Below are positions 44,704 to 55,853 of a DNA stretch of 64,000 nucleotides, piece by piece; position 1 is the first letter of the stretch, and every line of letters starts with the position of its first letter. Below the pieces are notes generated by a model. That model was not told where the DNA came from, searched no databases, and was given only the letters and a program-made list of their open reading frames with translations. Made by a program: the position numbers and the translations under genes. The DNA is taken from contig CM075765.1 of the NCBI GenBank assembly GCA_037974665.1, positions 5,089,501 through 5,153,500 of the forward strand, given 5' to 3'. This DNA is from Ehretia macrophylla (lineage: Eukaryota > Streptophyta > Magnoliopsida > Boraginales > Ehretiaceae).

Positions 44704-45000
44704 GTATGTATTCCTTTTTTTTCTTCAAATTTTCATCATATATGAATGTGTGTGTTGTTTCATGTCTATGTATATGTATATCTGTAGATATAATGTATAT
44801 TATATATCTGGATTAGTAATACTTACGGATATTGAAAATTGATCAGTATGCTGCTTTACTAAGATGCAAGGCAATAAGAATCGTCTAGAATGATGAGCAT
44901 GTCTATGTATCTATATGCATATGTATAAATGAAGTGTATGTGTGCCTACATATGTACATGTATATATTTATATGTACGTATCTCTATGCGTATTTAGTAC

Positions 45001-45107
45001 TCATGAATGTTGCTTGAGAGCACCATGCTCATGAATGTTGCTTGAGAGCACCATGCTCACGAGTGTTGCTTGAGCACCATGCTCACGAATGTTGCTTGAG
45101 CACCATG
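45001..45107 (+). repeat. Minisatellite, four units of 25-28 bp
   Basis: Units built on TCATGAATGTTGCTTGAGAGC plus ACCATGC; the last two units have lost the GA pair. Confidence 0.95.
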
Positions 45108-45510
45108 TAGTCGGCTTTTGTTTTAGTAAAATGTCAGGAAGTAAATTATTCAACTTGAATGTGTTTAATATTTTGTTATAGATTATAGTGAAAAAAAGAG
45201 AGAGAATATTGATCTTAGTTTTGTTTGAATTATTGGGTTTCTTTTGTTTGGTATTTTTGTATAGGATAAATTGGAGCTTTTTCATTGTTAAATGCTATGC
45301 AGTACAACCTTATTAGCATAGAATATAAGTGGTGTTTCTGGATGATGGCAAAGTAAGAGAGAATCTTGGCCTTTATTTGAGTTGTGTTTATGTAGTTTTT
45401 GGGTTTTGTTTGCAAAGAGTGGAGTTTTTTCATTAATAAAATCGTGTTGGTACGATCATAGTAGTGTAGAGTACATCTGGTGTTTCTAGATGATGGCAAA
45501 AGAGGAGAGA

Positions 45511-46612
45511 ATTCCGATATTAGTTTTAGCAGACCTGAGATGTAGTTGATGTAACCGTTCTTACAATTTGCTATATTAATAATAGTTATCATGCAACTGG
45601 AGATTTTGTAGAATGAAGATCCCAGAGATTCTATATGGAACTTAAGTTATTTTTTAACTTGAAAGTTCTATTAAATGGTATAACTCATCTAAATCATGGA
45701 CTAATAACCCTTTAGCAATTTATAAGAAATAAGATCCTCAAATATAACCTTCTGTGATTTTTATTGAATTTTTGTTAAAAATATAAATTTCCATAGCTAT
45801 TCTCATTTAATATCACCATTCAGCAATTTATATGAAATAAAATCCACTTCTAGCAATCAAAGACTCACAAAGTAACTTTATGATCTTGTAATGAAATGCT
45901 TCATGGTTCTATGATCCTGCAGCATCGCATTTCATGGTTTTGTGATCCTGCAACATCACTTTTGTTAGGTGTGCATATTTGAAATGTTAATCTATGTCTA
46001 AATTTTGTTATTTTGTTATTTTGTCTTAATCCAATACATAATGACGAAGGGATTCTCCACCGGTCCAGCAATTCAAGTTCCGGGGATAGGTAAAATATCA
46101 CAGGTTTCTTCTGCGGGCTTGTTTTATTGTAATTTTAGAGAAAACTAAAAGGCAATAATGGACACCTTTTTTTCTTTTGGTGAAATCTATGGGTATCGGA
46201 GTTTTGTCCGACTAATCCCACAAGATCCTAAAGTTAATGGCCGGGTAAACTCCAGTGGCCTTGGAAAAACTTGAACTGGTGACCTTTGGATACTTTCTCA
46301 AGGATTTTTATCAATTAAGCTATCCCTAAAGGTTAATAATGGACACTTATGATGCAAGGCCTCGTTTGAATTGAACTCCAGTTAAGATACCAGAGTCCAG
46401 ATGGCACCCTGTACTTGTAATTTGCGTCTACACTTTCTGATCGTTCACTGTCACATGCGTGAGCATCGTCTTATCACAACCACATTTTGCTTTTTGCATT
46501 CCAGTCGCTGTATTTTTTTGGTAGGTCGGCAGCAAACTCGTGTGCAGTGGATTCTTTATATGATCTGGAGCTTATATCTGATACTGTATCAGTAATTTTG
46601 GATAATTCAGAA
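45511..46612 (+). other. AT-rich spacer; one possible orphan exon near 46502
   Basis: A polypyrimidine-AG (TTTTTGCATTCCAG) ends near 46504 and is followed by an open frame that would continue across the MITE insertion at 46613, but no protein family was recognised. Otherwise nothing coding. Confidence 0.35.
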
Positions 46613-47302
46613 GGGTCAAAACCATTTTAGTCTCTTAAGTTTGTTATAAAGACCAAATTGGTCTTTTAGGTTTGTAAAAAGACCAAAGAGATTTCTCCAG
46701 TTAACTTTTGTTAGCCAAATATTAATAGTCAAAGGGTTGACCGAGTTAAAAGATCATTATATCCTTATGCAACATAAATTATAAAAGAAAATTACAATAA
46801 AAGTTTAAATTAGTCTAAAAAAATATAATTCACATAATTCGCGTAGGAAAAAAAAATAAAAATTAAAAAATATCAGTTTAAACATAAACAAATTAAAGTT
46901 AGTAATATATCGTTAAAAAATAAACAATCATGATTCATCATTCTTCTCGGATCGGTACTTTCGCTGTTAATTATGTCGATGATAATTATTTATTTTTTAA
47001 CGATATATTACTGAATTTAATTTGTTTATGTTTGAATTTATATTTTTTAGTTTTTGTTTTTTTTTTTCCTACACAAATGATGTGAATTATGTTTTTTTAG
47101 ACTGATTTAAATTTTTATTGTAATTTTCTTTTATAATATATGTTGTCTAAAGATATAATGGTCTTTTAACTCAGTCAACCTTTTGACTATTAACATTTGA
47201 CTAACAAAAATTAATTGGAGGGACTAATTTGATTTTTTTACAAATCTAAAGGACCAATTTTGTCTTTAAAACAAACCTCAGGGACTAAAATGGTTTTTGC
47301 CC
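46613..47302. mobile_element. Foldback Mutator-like MITE, 690 bp
   Basis: Starts GGGTCAAAACCATTTTAGTC and ends GACTAAAATGGTTTTTGCCC; the two halves are inverted copies over about 300 bp each, around a short centre near 46935-46975. The target duplication TAATTCAGAA is a perfect 10 bp at 46603-46612 and 47303-47312, in the 9-11 bp range of Mutator-like elements. No transposase. Confidence 0.93.
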
Positions 47303-47584
47303 TAATTCAGAAATGTAGCATCAGGTCTTAGCAACAAGCATGGAGTTGGGATCTAGAGGAATTGTCCATGTGCAAGGAGAAAAAGGTCCATACTCAAGTA
47401 TGCTGCTCATAAATCGAACTGCAAATCCTCTTGCATGGTAAACTTAAGATCTAAGAATTGGCTGCTTTGCTTTGTTTGCTTTTTTTCTCTGCTTAAGATC
47501 TAAGAATTGACCTATTACATTGTTCATGCTGACTTATTACTTCTTTTTCTCTTGCAAGCCTTTTGATTGTGGTTCCTTTTGCAG
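47303..47584 (+). other. Spacer upstream of kinase fragment
   Basis: The word AAGATCTAAGAATTG occurs twice (about 47446 and 47496). Ends in a pyrimidine tract and AG that act as the acceptor of the next fragment. No other gene signal. Confidence 0.4.
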
Positions 47585-47650
47585 TCTTCGGTGCTGCATT
47601 CTCAACTGAAGTCAACTGTTGGTACACCTTCGTATGTTGCTCCTGAAGTT
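47585..47650 (+). pseudogene. SnRK2-type protein kinase, activation-loop exon fragment
   Basis: After a pyrimidine-rich TTTTGCAG acceptor, 22 codons read SSVLHSQLK then STVGTPSYVAPEV, the activation segment of plant SnRK2 kinases, and stop at a TGA where unrelated sequence begins (47651). The exon should continue for further codons. No other kinase exon was found nearby. SnRK2 kinases act in abscisic acid and osmotic signalling; this piece alone has no function. Confidence 0.78.
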
Positions 47651-48128
47651 TGACATAAGGCTCCGTTTGTTTGTCGTAAAATAACTTATTTGTGAAAAAT
47701 ATTTTTTTTGATAATATTTTTTTGGAAAATAAAATATTTTTTTGAGCTCCGTTTGTTAGCTGTAAAATAATTTGTTGAGGTAAAATATTTTTCTGAAAAA
47801 TAAAATACTAGAAAATATTTTTTGGTGTTTGGATACACAGTGAAAAATATTTTTCGATATTAGATTTTATAAAAAAAAAAATATACACATAATATATATG
47901 TAAACTGTGAGGGTGGAAGATGGGGGGTGGGCGGTAGGGCAGGGTGGTAGGAGTGGGTGAGTTTTGAAAAATATTTTCTTCTCTCAAAAGATATAAAAAT
48001 ATTTTTCTAAACTTTGTACTAGCTGTAATATTTGAATGAAAAATATTTTACAGTAGTAACATTGGAAAATTGAGCAAAGTAGTCATCATTTTTGACTGAA
48101 AAATATTTTTCACTTGACTAATTTAGAC
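47651..48128. mobile_element. Probable MITE with AAATATTTTT-rich ends
   Basis: Contains GGCTCCGTTTGTT twice (about 47661 and 47743) and many AAAATATTTTT words in both directions, a layout common in plant hAT-like MITEs. A short G-rich block is at 47911-47962. Ends are not resolved. It directly precedes the truncated start of the viral integrant. Confidence 0.4.
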
Positions 48129-48363
48129 AAAAACCTAGCATAATTAGATCATTTTCAACGTATTTTCATATATCTCCTATTATAGAGTTTCCTGAACCCT
48201 CTAGGGCATCTACTTATAGTAGAGAAGAAATAAATAAATATAAGCCACCATAAGAAGGAGAATTAGCTCCTGGAAAAATTGATAGGATAAAAATTTCCGC
48301 AAATAAAATCCCACATAGGATAAAAGATGAGAAAATTACACCCTCATAAATGAGTTTCAAAAT

Positions 48364-50604
48364 GTGATGGATAGAGGCCATTTAAGCTTTGACCCTGAAA
48401 GCTGGGAGAGAAAATATGTAAGTAAAGAATTTATGAATCCACATTGGAAGCCATTTAGAGATTGGCTCTACACTTCTTTAAATAAAGAAGGGTTAAAATA
48501 TTTTAAAGAACAATATTATGATGATTTAAGAAAAGAACAAAAGATTGAGAAATTTGTTCCATAGTTTATAGAACATTATGTTTTGCCAGCTATTAATACA
48601 ATGGAAAGAGAATGGGTTGATATTAAAGGAAATAAAGAGAAATCTGTATTTTCACCCACTAAGCCTATAATAATAGGTACTGATGATTTTAAAATAGAAT
48701 CGAAAGCTTTTTTAAAATTATATGAAGATGGCAATGCTTCAATTATGTTAGAACATTTAAATCACATGATTAAGCAAGGAAATTTTACTAATAGTACTCT
48801 TCAAATCGTAGGAGAACAATTATTAACTTTAGAAAAGAAAGTTAATCAAATCCTAGAAATACTAAGACAAAAACAAAGTATAATAAGCCAACATATCCAT
48901 CAAGGAGAAAGTTCTAAATTAGTTAGAACAAGCTTTCAACCAACCCGAAAGGTAGAAGGATTTAAATTAAATCCTGAATCTCAACTAGATCAATTAATCA
49001 ATAAAAATTTGGTAAATCTCCAAATAGGATTATTTACTGATTTAGGATCTGATAGATCTGATAAATCTACTCATATGGACTCCAGTAGTGAACGGTCGGA
49101 TGATAATGAATCGATAAGTAATAATTTTGAAAAGATAATGAATATTTCAGAGGAAGTAAATAAAATAGAAAAAAGGTTATACTAACAAATTTGCTAATAA
49201 ACCAAGTCAAAATTGATATTATTATCCTAGACTCACTCAGGATCTGTTATATGAGGAAGAGGTGACATATTTTAATAAAACAACTAGTTATGATGTTAGG
49301 ACTATTTATGAATAGAATATAGATGGGATGGCTGATAGACAGATAAAGAAGGTTGTAGAAAGAATGTTAATGTATGCACAAATTTGCAAACAAGCAGGAA
49401 ATAGTGAACTTGCAATTACAGATATGATAATATCAGGATTTTTTGGCCAATTAAAAGATGGTTTGACAATTGTGTCACCATGAAAATGAGACAAGAAATT
49501 GCTCAAGCTACTAGAATAGAAGAAGGTCAAGTAATCCCAAACATAGTCTATATTATGTGTTCTACAATTTTAGAACATTTTTGTAGTCAATTCACGTCCA
49601 ATTATGATAGAATTAGGACTTTATTAAGAAATATGAAATGTCCTACTCTCACATCTTTTAGATGGTACAAAGATGTATTTTTATCAAGAGTCTTAGAACT
49701 CCCAGAGGCTAATGATAGTCAATGGAAAACAAAATTTATAGATGGATTACCTGCTTCCTTTGCAGAAAAAATTAGGAAGGTATTAATCAAAGATACTAAT
49801 AATAATATAGTATATGATATGTATACTTATGGTGAATTAATTGGTGTATATGTCAGAGAAGGATTAAATCTATGTAATGAAATAAAATTGAATTACCAGA
49901 TTAAAAAACAAGGATTAACAGAAAGACAACAATTAGGTCAATTATGTGAACAATTTGCAATGGATATGTCATCTACAAGTGGGCTTGATAAGTCTAGAAA
50001 GAATAAGAAATCAAAAGAATATTACAAAACCCCTAAATATAAGAGGAAAGCCCATAAAAGAAGAATTATAAATCAAAAGAATGGATATATTCCTAAAAAA
50101 AGGCCAATACCTACATGTTATAGATATGGGAAAAAAGGTCATTATGCCAATCGGCGTAGAAATTTTAAGAAGAAGATCGATCTAGATGATCACACCAAAG
50201 AGCACCTGGCTAGATTATTAGTCGAAGAAAGTTCATTCAGCTCCGTGGAAAAGGAATCTTCCGATGAAGTAGAAGAAATTGCATTTGAAAATAGGTCAGA
50301 ATCATCCCAATTTGAGGATTTGCAGGTTAATACGATTACTGCAGGTCAGTGGCTTGAAATTTTTAAGCTTTTAGAAGAAATTAGAGATGACTTATTAAAG
50401 TCAATAATATTAGAGCATTACTCAAAATCCCAAGAGACATCGAAAGAGAAAGTAATAGGGCATACTTTCCCAAATCAAGTATATAATATTAAGGAGGTAA
50501 TAAACCAATTAAATAATAAAAAGAGTCTGAATACTCCAGTTACAATAAAAGATTTACAACAAGAAGTTCATAAACTTCAAAGTCAGATTAATAAGTCAGA
50601 TTAA
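48364..50604 (+). pseudogene. Pararetroviral capsid-region polyprotein with nucleic-acid-binding knuckle
   Basis: Open blocks at 48364-48561, 48583-49185, about 49186-49490 and 49480-50604 belong to one broken reading unit. Early blocks contain a coiled-coil-like segment (about 48810-48880). The third carries ADRQIKKVVERMLMYAQICK. The last has the capsid-like stretch LTSFRWYKDVFL and FIDGLPASFAEKIRKVL, a Lys/Arg-rich region, and a knuckle CYRYGKKGHYANRR at about 50115-50160. Two of the four zinc ligands of that knuckle are Tyr and Arg instead of Cys. An amber codon at 48562 and frameshifts near 49190 and 49475 break it. In related viruses this region forms the virion shell. Confidence 0.75.
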
Positions 50605-50785
50605 TGATCTTAAACAAAAAAATAAGAGTATAAAAGAAAAAATTGATATGATAATACATCAAAAACCAAGTTCTTAACAATACATTGAAAAGATGGCATC
50701 AGAGGAAAATTTTCACAATCTAATAAAAATCATTACGACTCAAAAATAGTTAGTAAAAATCAATTTACTAATACAACCTAATTAC
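50605..50785 (+). other. Broken linker between capsid and protease regions
   Basis: Lys/Gln-rich codons continue with stops; no domain recognised. Confidence 0.5.
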
Positions 50786-51178
50786 ATGATAAAAGATATG
50801 ATAGCTTTAATAGATTCTGGAGCATATCTCAATTGTATCCAGGAAGGGTTGATCCCAACCCAATATTTTGGCAAGACAGCTCATTCCATCTCATCTGCAT
50901 CAGGAGAAAAATTAAAGGTAAAATACAAATTACCACAGACATTTGTCTGTTATGATAAGGTATGTATCTCTACTAGTTTTATTCTGGTAGAAAATATGAC
51001 TTGTCCTATAATTTTAGGAACTCCTTTCATTAATGAAATTATGCCCATATTAGGCATAAATAATTATGGTATTACAGGGATATATAATAAGGAACCTGTA
51101 GTATTTAAATTTATTTCTGAACCTAAAGAAAGGTTATTAAATCAAATCACCAATCTAATCAAAGCAAAAAGGTCGTAA
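50786..51178 (+). pseudogene. Pararetroviral aspartic protease region
   Basis: Contains the active-site motif ALIDSGAYLNCI at about 50800-50840 and a later ILGTPFI flap/turn motif at about 51010-51030, as in retroviral-type proteases. It would process the viral polyprotein. This block itself is open (130 codons), but flanking stops isolate it. The Ser in DSG instead of Thr is also active in some related proteases. Confidence 0.75.
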
Positions 51179-51186
51179 TTAAATTT

Positions 51187-52687
51187 CTTAAAGAAAGAAA
51201 TTACTACCAATAGTATAGAAGAATTATTGGAAAATCTTAAACTAAAAGATAAAATAAAAAAATATTCAATATGAGTTTTCATTAGATATTTGTAATGATC
51301 ATCCTAATGCATTTTGGGATATGAAGAAACATATTGTTTCTTTACCTTATATTGAAAATTTTGATGAAAGAAATATTTCTACTAAGGCTAGACCTTGCCA
51401 AATGAATTAAGAATACCTTGATCTTTGAAAAAAAAGAAGTTGCAAGTCTCATAGACAAAAAATTAATTAGGAAATCATATTCCCCATAGAGTTGAACTGC
51501 TTTTTATGTCAATAAACATGCAAAACAAGAACGAGCTGTTCCAAGATTGGTAATAAATTATAAACCACTTAATAAAGTGTTAAAATGGATAAGATATCCT
51601 ATTCCTAATAGAAAAAAATTTATTAGACAGATTACATAATACTGTGATCTTTTTAAAATTTGATCTCAAGTCAGGCTATTGGCAAATCCAAATTTATGAA
51701 AAGGACAAATATAAAATTGCTTTTATAGTTCCAATAGGATATTATGAATGGAATGTTATGCCTTTTGGCCAAAAAAATGCTCCTTCTGAATTTCAGAACA
51801 TTATGAATGAGATATTCATACCTTATAGTGATTTTATCATTGTCTATATTGATGACATTCTTGTTTGTTCCAGCAATATTCAACAGCATTTTAAGCATCT
51901 TGAAATATTTAAGAAAATTGTCCTCCAAAATGGTTTAGTAATATCTAAACTTGAGATGGTTCTATTTCAAACTAAAGTTAGATTTCTTGGTCATAATATT
52001 GAAAAGGGAAAAATAATTCCTATAAATAGAAGCATCCAATTTGCTTCAAAGTTTCCTGATCAAATAATAGATAAAACCCAATTACAAAGGTTCATCGGAA
52101 GTTTAAATTATATTTTCCCTTATTATAAAAATTTAGCATTAGACACAACCATCTTATATGATAGACTGAAAAAAAATCCAAGTCCATGGACAGATGCTCA
52201 TACCAAACACGTTCATCTCATCAAGGCAAAGGTAAAACATTTACCATGTTTAATGCTAGCAAATCCAAATTGGATGAAAATTGTTGAAACAGATGCATCT
52301 GATAAAGGATACGGAGGAATCTTAAAACAAATTCACCCTCAAACAAAACAAGAATATCTTGCTAGGTTTTATTCGGGAAAATGAAATGATAGTCAGCAGA
52401 AATACGCTACTGTTGCAACAGAAATTATTTCCATTGTTAAATGTGTTTTAAAATTTCAAGACGATTTATATTGTCAAAAGTTCTTAATAAAAATAGATTG
52501 CCAGACAACTAAATATATATTCAATAAAGATTTTAAACATGATGTATCTAAACAAATGTTTGCTAAATGGCAGGCAAGCCTTGCACCATTTGATTTTGAA
52601 ATTGAATATATCAAGGGAGAAAATAATTCTCTATCTGATTTTTTGACTAGGGAATATCTTAATGATTCCTCGCAAAACACCACCTGA
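51187..52687 (+). pseudogene. Pararetroviral reverse transcriptase and RNase H
   Basis: 51187-51643 is riddled with stops. From 51644 the RT palm is open: FLKFDLKSGYWQI, MPFGQKNAPSEFQN, and the catalytic YIDDILV at about 51847-51870. The connection region follows (RFLGHNIEKGKI, LQRFIGSLNYI). RNase H begins with VETDASDKGYGG (52285-52320), has a stop at 52382, and continues to FDFEIEYIKGENNSL and FLTREYLNDSSQ at about 52590-52680. These two domains copied viral RNA to DNA. The copy is dead. Confidence 0.85.
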
Positions 52688-53306
52688 CCCTTATCGAGGA
52701 AGGGGTGGAAGAGGCAAAGGTACATGAAGAGGAAAGACTCCTTAAACTCCTTATGAAGTCGTCTCACAAATTGCGGGAAAGAAATTAGTCAATATGCTTA
52801 TTGCTGGAATAAACCCAGCAAACCCTTTATATGAAAAAATCAAAAAATTGATTGAGGAATTAGCCTCATCTTCAAGTGCTAATACAACACAATCTTCCAC
52901 TCAACCATTAACATATGCTAGTATCATAGAAGAATCAGATTCTGATGTCGTAATATATGACATCCATGATTATGAGGAAATAATCCTCTGTCTTGAAAAA
53001 GAAGATGAAAAATGGATCAATGATCCTTGGTATATCATGAGAAAATACATGGACGTCCTTATGGGTCCTTGGAAAGCTAGAAGATCCAGACTTTTTTATG
53101 AAGAAGTCTTATTACAAACTGGATCTATTGAAGTGGAACATTTCCATTTAAAGACCAATCAGCCTATTTACTCATATAGTAAAGCTTATATCAAGAATAT
53201 CTTGATCTCAAGGGAATGAGGAATGTTCCCCATGATATGCAGAGAATTTACTCACAGAAGAGATCCTAATAGGTATCTCTATAATTATTTTGACTATATT
53301 GAAAGC
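52663..53306 (+). pseudogene. Pararetroviral downstream ORF, copy 1, truncated
   Basis: Starts at an ATG overlapping the end of RNase H (52663) with a Pro/Arg/Gly-rich beginning. Stops lie near 52727 and 52750. It is then open at 52794-53219 with IKKLIEELASSSSAN and WYIMRKYMDVLMGPWKAR. A stop at 53217 and the LTR junction at 53306 end it. The function of this ORF is unknown; it occurs after pol in related integrants. Confidence 0.7.
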
Positions 53307-55407
53307 TCAAGCATGGCATAATGTGCATTTAACTATTTTAATTGCTATTTGAACTAATATGTGCATTTAACTACTTATTCTATCACTTGAATCTACTTGT
53401 GCATTTCAAATTGCATTTAATTTCAATTTGAATTGCATTTCAACTATATTTGCCTAGGAGGGTTAACTTGTGATTTATGCATGAATTGAGGGGTAATGTG
53501 GTCTTTGCATTATTAAATATCTTCTAGTCTAGTGTTATTGCAATTAAAACAAGATAGCAAGGGCAACTTAGTCAGTTTGGCTTGTAGGATATTTTGACTC
53601 ATCTTTGACCTAGTGTATAACCTCTTTTGACCATGAATAAGCAAAATCTAGCAATTTCAAGAGGGAGAGAGGAGAGAGGCATCCAAATATGGAAGAAAGA
53701 AAGAAGATATTTATATTTTTTGGAGTTTTGGCATTTTGGAAGGAAAAGCTTGCTTTTGAGGCATTTAGATGTGGATTTTGCTCAAGTTTCTTTCTAGCTT
53801 TATTGTTCCTTGCATCTTCTAGCATCCATTAACATCTAAGGTGAGGGATTTCTTGTACTCTTTGTGAAATCCATGTTATAAGTGCTTGAATGCTTGTGAT
53901 ATGCTTAGACGTTACTTATAATGCAAGAATGCTATTCTAAGTGCTTGTTTTATGGTTAAAGTGGAGTAACATGTGTTGTTGCTATGAAAGTGTTTGGAGA
54001 ATGCTTCTATGAAGTTGAATCATGTGTTGGTAGCTAGAAATAGTCTTATACTAGTGCTCATATGTGTTTGCATGGGAAAAACAAGAGCTTGAATGCATGT
54101 TTCAAACCTAGAAATCAAAATCATGCATAACTGGACGAGGGGATCCGGTTGAATGACTCGACCGGATGACTCGTCTGGATATCACTGCCTTGGAACCGGG
54201 CGAGTGGATCCAGTTGAGTGACTCGACCGAATGACTCGTCCAGAAGTCACTGGTACCCATCCGGTCAAGTGACTCGACCGAATGCTTATTTGTTTGAGTG
54301 TTGCCCTGCACTTTTCATTGTAAATGTGATTAAGGAATGTTCAAGTGTTTTCATGCGTATAAATGGGTTGAACTTGTCATGATGCGTGTGTATATGAAAT
54401 GTTAAGTGAGGTGCTAATGTGTTGTATATCTGCTTTATTGATGCTTAATTGTAAATGATTGAAAGTTTTGTTGAGTAATGAATGTGTTAAGCTATGTGAT
54501 GTGATGTGTTGGGTTACAACCTTAGTCAGTCATGGTAGCGTCGTGTCGTGCTGGGCAACATAGGGCTTGACGGTAATTGCATGACTACCATGTACTAGTC
54601 CTTTCTCTCGTGTGGTCGGTGAAGACCATGATGAGATTGGTCGTAGGATAGTGTACATCATGAGTACACACGCGGGTGAGAGAAAAGTTGAGTTCGTGGT
54701 GAAGTTTTAAGGTGTCAGCTTCAACGAGTGTCTAAAGCGGTAACTTCTTGATGTGTTGTTTAGCGTGAATGGTTCAAGGTTGTTAAGCATATGTGAGTAT
54801 GTGGTTACTAATGTGATATGTTATTTCTAATGTGTTGCAAAAGGTTTTCGAGTTAAAGCTTTCAAACTTCCTTTTATCCCTCCCTCACTGAGCCTGTTTA
54901 GCTCACTCCTCTTTAATGCATGATATAGGAGTTCATGATGTGGACTACGTGTGTGAAGAAGGAAATAATGAGCTTAATCATGTTTTTTATGTGTAGCTAA
55001 TGTACTTGACTTGAGTTGATGTTTTACTTGCTTTAGTAGTTGTTGGGTATGTTTGTGTACTTGGTTAGCTGAAATATTGTGAAGCCTAGCTTCTTTTGAT
55101 GTATTTATATGGTTGGTCATGTTGGATCATGGTCACAATTAGTTAGGCTTATGGCATGTTGTATGTTATATTCAATTATGCTTTGGTTATGAAAGTGTTG
55201 TCTACTTTTTCCCAAACGAGTGCATGAATATTTAGTGTATTCCGCAAGAGAATGTTGAAGTGATATTATATATGAATGATGCGAGCTTTTGATAATGTGT
55301 GTTGTGTATTCTTTGTTGCGTTGGTTATTCTTATTACAAGCGTTATAATGTCCGTGTGTAGTTGCGACCGGGCTTGGTTTCCGAAGGATCAGGTTTGGGC
55401 GTGACAT
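53307..55407 (+). mobile_element. Chromovirus-type Gypsy LTR (Z), left end missing
   Basis: Ends TTTGGGCGTGACA at 55407, followed by TCTCA of viral sequence. The beginning resembles LTR U from about its 15th base (CTCAAGCATGGCATAATGTG), so the TGTGACGCCC terminus was lost. The conserved LTR core is at 54500-54740, with CCCTCCCTCACTGAGC near 54885. No internal domain. It is a decayed solo LTR or truncated LTR within viral DNA. Confidence 0.75.
54131..54284 (+). repeat. CCGG/TGACTCGACCGG tandem module in Gypsy LTR Z
   Basis: Three diverged units with GTGACTCGACCG plus ATGACTCGTC and GATATCACTGCC words; close to the block at 15150-15270 in a Copia LTR. Confidence 0.8.
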
Positions 55408-55449
55408 CTCACAAATTGCGGGAAAGAAATTAGTCAATATGCCTATTGC

Positions 55450-55853
55450 TGGAAACAGATGCATCTGATATAGGATACGGATGAATCTTAAAACAAATTC
55501 ACCCTCAAACAAAACAAGAATATCTTGTTAGGTTTTATTCGGGAAAATGGAATGATAGTCAGCAGAAATACGCTACTGTTGCAAGAGAAATTCTTTCTAT
55601 TGTTAAATGTGTTTTAAAATTCCAAGACGATTTATATTGTCAAAAGTTCTTAACAAAAACAGATTGCCAAGCAGCTAAATATATGTTCAATAAAGATTTT
55701 AAACATGATGTCTCTAAGCAAATGTTTGCTAGATGGCAGACAAGCCTTGTACCATTTGATTTTGAAATTGAAGATATCAAGGGAGAAAATAATTCTTTAT
55801 CTGATCTTTTGGCTAGGGAATATCTTAATGATTCCTCGCAAAGGATCACCTGA
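55450..55853 (+). pseudogene. Pararetroviral RNase H, fragment 2
   Basis: Matches 52287-52687 of copy 1 with scattered substitutions. It keeps the Trp codon that is a stop at 52382 in copy 1, but has a TGA at about 55484 in the first motif. Ends with YLNDSSQ and overlaps the next ATG, as in copy 1. Confidence 0.75.

Larger units (their letters stand above)
44190..45510 (+). repeat. Three diverged copies of a ~100-bp local repeat
   Basis: Copies at about 44190-44280, 45268-45365 and 45420-45505 share TTGGAGC, GTAGAGTACA, GTGGTGTTT and GATGATGGCA in the same order. Confidence 0.7.
48129..53306 (+). mobile_element. Endogenous pararetrovirus, copy 1 (caulimovirid, florendovirus-like)
   Basis: Capsid-type ORF, aspartic protease, reverse transcriptase, RNase H, and a downstream ORF in that order on +. 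There are no LTRs and no integrase, as in Caulimoviridae. The movement-protein region expected at the 5' end is absent; the copy starts just after it, next to a MITE-like sequence. It ends inside the downstream ORF at 53306, where a Gypsy LTR abuts. Many stops and frameshifts show an old, non-infective integrant. Assignment to florendovirus is by gene order and is tentative. Confidence 0.78.

Noticed and set aside
45001-45107. Possible CRISPR-like array
   Set aside because: The repeats are directly adjacent without spacers; it is a minisatellite in plant DNA.
45901-46101. Minus ORF containing LDRWRIPSSL, perhaps organelle-derived DNA
   Set aside because: The resemblance is too short and could not be placed in any plastid or mitochondrial gene from memory.
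48129-53306. Copy 1 as an LTR retrotransposon
   Set aside because: No LTRs, primer site or integrase; gene order and the downstream ORF fit an integrated pararetrovirus better, though the missing movement protein leaves some doubt.
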